Assembly: GCF_012271785.1 (NCBI RefSeq)
Contig: NZ_JAAWVT010000004.1
Span: 248,001 to 312,000, forward strand
Reading direction: 5' to 3'
Length of the DNA: 64,000 nucleotides
From: Paeniglutamicibacter terrestris
Lineage (GTDB): Bacteria; Actinomycetota; Actinomycetes; Actinomycetales; Micrococcaceae
Below are positions 60,643-64,000 of this stretch, piece after piece. Positions within the stretch are counted from its first letter, which is position 1. Each line of letters begins with the position of its first letter. The position numbers and the translations under genes were made by a program. Under the pieces are notes generated by a model, which was given only the letters and a program-made list of their open reading frames with translations, was not told the DNA's origin and did not search any database.

Positions 60643-61902
60643 TTAGCTCTTGAGCTTGATATCCACCCAGACCAGCCGGTGGTCGCTGCTGGCCGGAGGC
60701 CATGTAGAGACCAGGTCGGCTCCCACCTGACCCGCGGCCGGCCAATAGACCCCGGCATCGCGCACCGGCAGCCCCACCGAGGGCAGAACGTAGTCCACGC
60801 GCAGCACTCCGGTACTCGGGCCGAAGTCGGCGGTGCCCAGCGGATTGTGGGCGGCGGCCAATCGGCGAAGCTCCGGACTGAGCTCCTGAGCCTGGCTGGC
60901 GGGCAGTGGATCAACAAGCAACGGATTTTCCTGCAAGGCGGTAATGGCCGCCGGGTTGGAGCCGCCGGATGCCGCGTCGGAATTCAAGTCGCCCAGCACC
61001 ACAAATGTGCTGCCCTTCGCCAGCGGGCCGCGCGCTCCGGCATCGTCATAGATGTATTCACCGGCCCCGTCGGCACCGAGATAGTCGTTCAGCAGACGGA
61101 TCTCATCGTGGTTACGGCGCTGGTTGCGTTTTTCACTGCCGTCAAAGACCGGCGGGGTGGGATGCGCGGCGATCACGTGGATTAGCTTGCCATCCACGGA
61201 GATGGGCACATCCCACATGGACTTACTCGGTAAGGGCAGTACCGATTGGATCAGCTCGCCGTAGTAGTCGGTGGGCAGCAAGGAATCTGGCATGTCCTTC
61301 CAGAGGAAGTTCTGGAAGGTGCGAACATGATCGGTGTCAATGGGGTATTTGGAATAGAGCACCATGGCGTACTGACCCTCGAAGTCACCGAAGCCCAGCG
61401 CGTCCCCGGGTCCGCCAATGACGCCATCGGCGTCAAGGTCTGCCCCGCTGGGGATGCCCGTGTTGGAGGGCGCGGTGTAGGTGTACGGGTAATCGATGGG
61501 GTTCGCTCCGCGTTGGGAACGGTTCAGGTAATTGGTATTAAAGTTCTGGGCCGCAGCTCCGGTTGCGTCGTAGTCAAACTCGTTGAGCAACAACACATCC
61601 GGCGCATTTCGCTGGATAATCTCGGCCACGGCCTTGGCTTGAGCATCCAAGGGCGTGGACAAGTCCAATGCCAGTTGGCCGGCATTCGGGCGATTCAGCG
61701 AGGCGTTAAACGTCGATATACGCAGGGATGAGGGGGCCATTAACTCTCGGGAATCCGTGAAGGGCAGCGTCGATACCATCGGTGGTTGCACGATGGAGGG
61801 TTTCACAGCGCTGAGTGTTTGTGCTTGCGCCGGAACGGCTCCGCTCACCGCGGCCGCCGTGAGGCTTACGGCCAGCAGGGCCTTCAGGATCGAGTATCGC
61901 AC
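60643..61902 (-). CDS. secreted endonuclease/exonuclease/phosphatase family protein
   Basis: 419 aa from GTG 61902, 6 nt after TAGTGT (leaderless). Signal peptide of about 28 residues (MRYSILKALLAVSLTAAAVSGAVPAQA). EEP-fold marks: RISTFNASLNR, LLNEFDYD (metal Glu), VIAAHPTPPVFDG, VVLGDLNSDAASGG, and the C-terminal SSDHRLVWVDIKL with the catalytic Asp-His. Extracellular nuclease or phosphodiesterase; substrate uncertain. Homologues carry the same N-terminal LNR/PNAGQL region. Confidence 0.9.
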   Translation of the reverse strand: MRYSILKALLAVSLTAAAVSGAVPAQAQTLSAVKPSIVQPPMVSTLPFTDSRELMAPSSLRISTFNASLNRPNAGQLALDLSTPLDAQAKAVAEIIQRNAPDVLLLNEFDYDATGAAAQNFNTNYLNRSQRGANPIDYPYTYTAPSNTGIPSGADLDADGVIGGPGDALGFGDFEGQYAMVLYSKYPIDTDHVRTFQNFLWKDMPDSLLPTDYYGELIQSVLPLPSKSMWDVPISVDGKLIHVIAAHPTPPVFDGSEKRNQRRNHDEIRLLNDYLGADGAGEYIYDDAGARGPLAKGSTFVVLGDLNSDAASGGSNPAAITALQENPLLVDPLPASQAQELSPELRRLAAAHNPLGTADFGPSTGVLRVDYVLPSVGLPVRDAGVYWPAAGQVGADLVSTWPPASSDHRLVWVDIKLKS

Positions 61903-62001
61903 GCTCCCACACTAAGGCGCTCAAGCTACGTTCCGGTAGGTTTGGGATTACTCAACCTGTGGGTTTTTCTTCCGGCGCAATACCCTCAGCCGCTGCGGCA
62001 C

Positions 62002-63663
62002 CTATTTGCGCACGTGCGCTGCCTTGCGATTGGCCTCAAGAATTTCCTGCATGTAGGGGGCTCGAACGTCCGCAGAAATGCGGCAATCCACCAGGAAGAC
62101 TCCGCGCGCCCCCTCGGTGACCCAACGATCCAGCTCTGCCAGATCCTCCAGGGCGCGCACCTTAGTTGCCCGTGCACCCAGCCCGCGAGCCACCGCGGCA
62201 AAGTCGACCTCGGGGATCAGCATGGGCTCCTCGTGCAAGCCGATGGATCCATACTGGTGAATTTCTGCCCCATAGGCAGCGTCGTTGTAGATGACGATGA
62301 TGCCACTGCGCACGGTGCGGATAACAGATTCCAGGTCGGCCAGGCCCATCAGGAAGCCGCCATCACCGCTGGCCAGAACGACCGTCGAATCCGGCGCAGC
62401 CACACCCGCACCCACCGCGGAGGCCAGACCCAGCCCAATGCTCTGGTAGGCGGTTCCCACCATGCTCAGGGCATGTGGCCCCGGGACATCCCAGTACATC
62501 GGACCCCATCCGATGAAGTGGCCACCGTCCTGCACCACCACGCGGTCCGCCGGGATAATGGTGTTCAGGATGCGAGCCACCGCGCGTGGATCCAGCAGGC
62601 CGTCCGCGGCGATCGGGTCACCCGGAGCATGATCGTTGATCCGCGTGAGCCGCGGGGCCACAGAATCCACCCACCGGTTTCCGGGAGCGCGTTCGGTCAG
62701 CTGCTGGAGCAGTCCCTGAACAACGGCAGAAACATCGCCCCGCACGAAGGTATCAACGCGAGGATTAGTCGGAGCCGGGGCAACATCAACCTGAAGGATG
62801 TGGGCTGATGCATTCAGCAGATCGCCGAATCGCATGGTGAATTGATTCAGTGATGCCCCGAGGACCAGCACCACGTCCGCCTCATGGATCAGGGCGGCGG
62901 TTTCGGCCGAGGAGAATCCACCGGTAATACCCAGGTCCCCTCGGCGATTGGTCAGCAGATTCGGCGCCAGTGCGGTGCTTGAGCTCAGCGCCCCGAGTGA
63001 ATCGGCGAGCGCGGTGATGGCTTGGGCCGCGTTCGAGAGGCGAGCACCGCGGCCGTAAATCACCAGTGGACGCTTGGCCTCATTCAGCGCGGCGGCGGCT
63101 CGAGTCACTAGCTGATTATCGACGCTCTGGTAGCTGGGTTCGTGCTGGAAGTCGGCCAGCGAAATCTGCGATTCCTCGGCAGCTTCGTCGGCGACGATGT
63201 CATAGGGAATCGAGATGACCACAGCCGTGCGTTCCCGCAGCGCGTAGGCAACCGCGGCAAAGGTGGTGGCCATCGGGGATTGCGCGTCAATGACAAAGGT
63301 TGTCGCTCCGACGGCGTTGTTGATGGCTGTCTGGTCAATATCCCAGCCTCTGGCGCCGGTGGAGGGCTGGTCCCCGGTGAGGAGAACCAGCGGAACTCGC
63401 GCCTTGGCGGCTTCGGCCAGTGGGGTGATGGCGTTGCTAAACCCGGCACCGTAGGTGGTGGTAGCGATCGCCAGCTTTCCGGTGATCCGGTAGTAGGCAT
63501 CCGCGGCGCTGACGGCCGCGGATTCGTGGCGAACGGCGGTGAAACCGAACCCCGAACGCACGGCGGCGTCAAGGAAGTGGGCATTGCCATTTCCCATGAC
63601 GCCGAAGATTTCGGAGGTGCAGGTTAAAAGGGCGCGGGAAACGGCAGCAGAAACTGAAGACAT
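62002..63663 (-). CDS. thiamine diphosphate-dependent enzyme (acetolactate synthase-like)
   Basis: 553 aa from ATG 63663 with GAAAGTC upstream; the longer frame to 63735 lacks family similarity. N-terminal PYR domain with catalytic Glu in VRHESAAVSAADAYYRITGK, central domain around RPLVIYGRGARLSNA, C-terminal PP domain with the ThDP motif GDGGFLMGLADLESVIRTVRSGIIVIYNDAAYGAE. ALS/glyoxylate carboligase/2-oxo acid decarboxylase superfamily. No small ALS subunit adjoins it, so it is probably a catabolic carboligase or decarboxylase; substrate unknown. Confidence 0.88.
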   Translation of the reverse strand: MSSVSAAVSRALLTCTSEIFGVMGNGNAHFLDAAVRSGFGFTAVRHESAAVSAADAYYRITGKLAIATTTYGAGFSNAITPLAEAAKARVPLVLLTGDQPSTGARGWDIDQTAINNAVGATTFVIDAQSPMATTFAAVAYALRERTAVVISIPYDIVADEAAEESQISLADFQHEPSYQSVDNQLVTRAAAALNEAKRPLVIYGRGARLSNAAQAITALADSLGALSSSTALAPNLLTNRRGDLGITGGFSSAETAALIHEADVVLVLGASLNQFTMRFGDLLNASAHILQVDVAPAPTNPRVDTFVRGDVSAVVQGLLQQLTERAPGNRWVDSVAPRLTRINDHAPGDPIAADGLLDPRAVARILNTIIPADRVVVQDGGHFIGWGPMYWDVPGPHALSMVGTAYQSIGLGLASAVGAGVAAPDSTVVLASGDGGFLMGLADLESVIRTVRSGIIVIYNDAAYGAEIHQYGSIGLHEEPMLIPEVDFAAVARGLGARATKVRALEDLAELDRWVTEGARGVFLVDCRISADVRAPYMQEILEANRKAAHVRK

Positions 63664-63916
63664 TTTTGAGACTTTCGAATGCAGCAAATAAAAGGCCATA
63701 TTCGTCTTCGGGCGATCCGCCCGGATTTCGCCCATTTTTAGAGCGACGGCCAGAACTTCAGAAACGTTCCGCCTGACGCATCAACAATAACCGCGCCACC
63801 GTGTGATGCGCAACACCAATTGTAACAAGACGCGTACAGGAGAGGGTCATAGGACACGGCGAGCCGCTTAGAGGAGGCGCCCTCGCCACCCCCACAAGCC
63901 TTCCCGCCCGAGCTCG

Positions 63917-63951
63917 TTGACACACCGACTAGTTAGACATACAGTCTAGTT
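63917..63951 (+). promoter_or_regulatory. consensus leaderless promoter with overlapping palindrome at the right edge
   Basis: -35 TTGACA (63917-63922), 17-nt spacer, -10 TACAGT (63940-63945), 6 nt, ATG 63952. TAGAC-N5-GTCTA (63934-63948) overlaps the -10 and is flanked by ACTAG/CTAGT, as in TetR-type operators. The rest of the 288-bp gap before it shows nothing recognisable. Confidence 0.65.
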
Positions 63952-64000
63952 ATGTCCACCAACCTTCCCCAAGCAACCGAAGTTGCCGACTGGCCAAGCG
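63952..64000 (+). CDS. 5' end of an unidentified gene running off the window
   Basis: ATG 63952 follows a consensus leaderless promoter. Sixteen codons are visible (MSTNLPQATEVADWPS), too few to identify a family. The overlapping palindrome suggests control by a TetR-like repressor, either this gene's own product or an unseen neighbour. Confidence 0.55.
   Translation, partial: MSTNLPQATEVADWPS

Overview
The window looks like chromosomal DNA from a high-GC Gram-positive bacterium of the Micrococcaceae (Arthrobacter / Glutamicibacter / Paeniglutamicibacter group). Signs are GC content near 60 % by eye, an Asp23-AmaP-DUF6286 operon, ammonia-dependent NAD synthetase, a PTH2-type peptidyl-tRNA hydrolase, and many start codons lying only 6-7 nt after a TAnnnT box (leaderless transcripts). 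Genus is inferred from gene content only. There are no rRNA genes, transposases, integrases, phage genes or CRISPR arrays.

Left part (1-6.4 kb): a small catabolic or detoxification locus of unknown substrate. It has an alpha/beta hydrolase, two DUF1185 'amino acid synthesis' proteins, a GntR/FCD repressor, an NTF2-like/flavin-reductase fusion and a BCCT carrier. Three promoters there carry the same TTGCATACAAG-type site, so they look like one regulon. At 6.5-12 kb, an ArsR metal sensor stands opposite a four-gene peptide/nickel-type ABC importer that contains a permease-ATPase fusion. At 12.1-15.6 kb are a cysteine hydrolase with a divergent GlxA-type AraC regulator, and a CGNR zinc-finger regulator with a divergent LLM flavin oxidoreductase.

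15.8-21.2 kb is a complete urease operon in the order ureA-ureB-ureC-ureE-ureF-ureG-ureD on the minus strand. The neighbouring importer probably supplies its nickel. UreC has alanine in place of the usual active-site flap cysteine, and UreB has a long acidic tail. Then come pyrE, a MarR-like regulator, nadE and a PTH2 gene, followed by acyl-CoA metabolism (acyl-CoA dehydrogenase, acyl-CoA ligase, MarR), an FtsX-type ABC exporter and the valine catabolic operon mmsA - 3-hydroxyisobutyryl-CoA hydrolase - mmsB (30-33.7 kb). The acyl-CoA divergon and the mmsA promoter share an operator-like block.

33.8-46.6 kb holds exonuclease III, an EamA exporter under a MarR gene with a 33-bp palindrome between them, a YdcF-like protein, a five-gene Asp23 envelope operon, tRNA-Glu/Asp/Phe, a minimal zincin, a secreted NlpC/P60 hydrolase, a universal stress protein and a purine permease. 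46.7-57.3 kb is mostly housekeeping and small enzymes: two SAM methyltransferase-type proteins, GNAT, O-methyltransferase, thiamine-binding protein, AzlCD, AlaX, GDPD, DUF445, EcsC, a SHOCT protein, DUF2871 and a serine hydrolase. 57.3-64 kb has an Lrp regulator, a HisC-like aminotransferase overlapping an amino-acid permease, a secreted endonuclease/exonuclease/phosphatase protein, a ThDP enzyme and the start of a gene behind a textbook leaderless promoter. Most intergenic inverted repeats serve as terminators between convergent genes or as operators in divergent regions.
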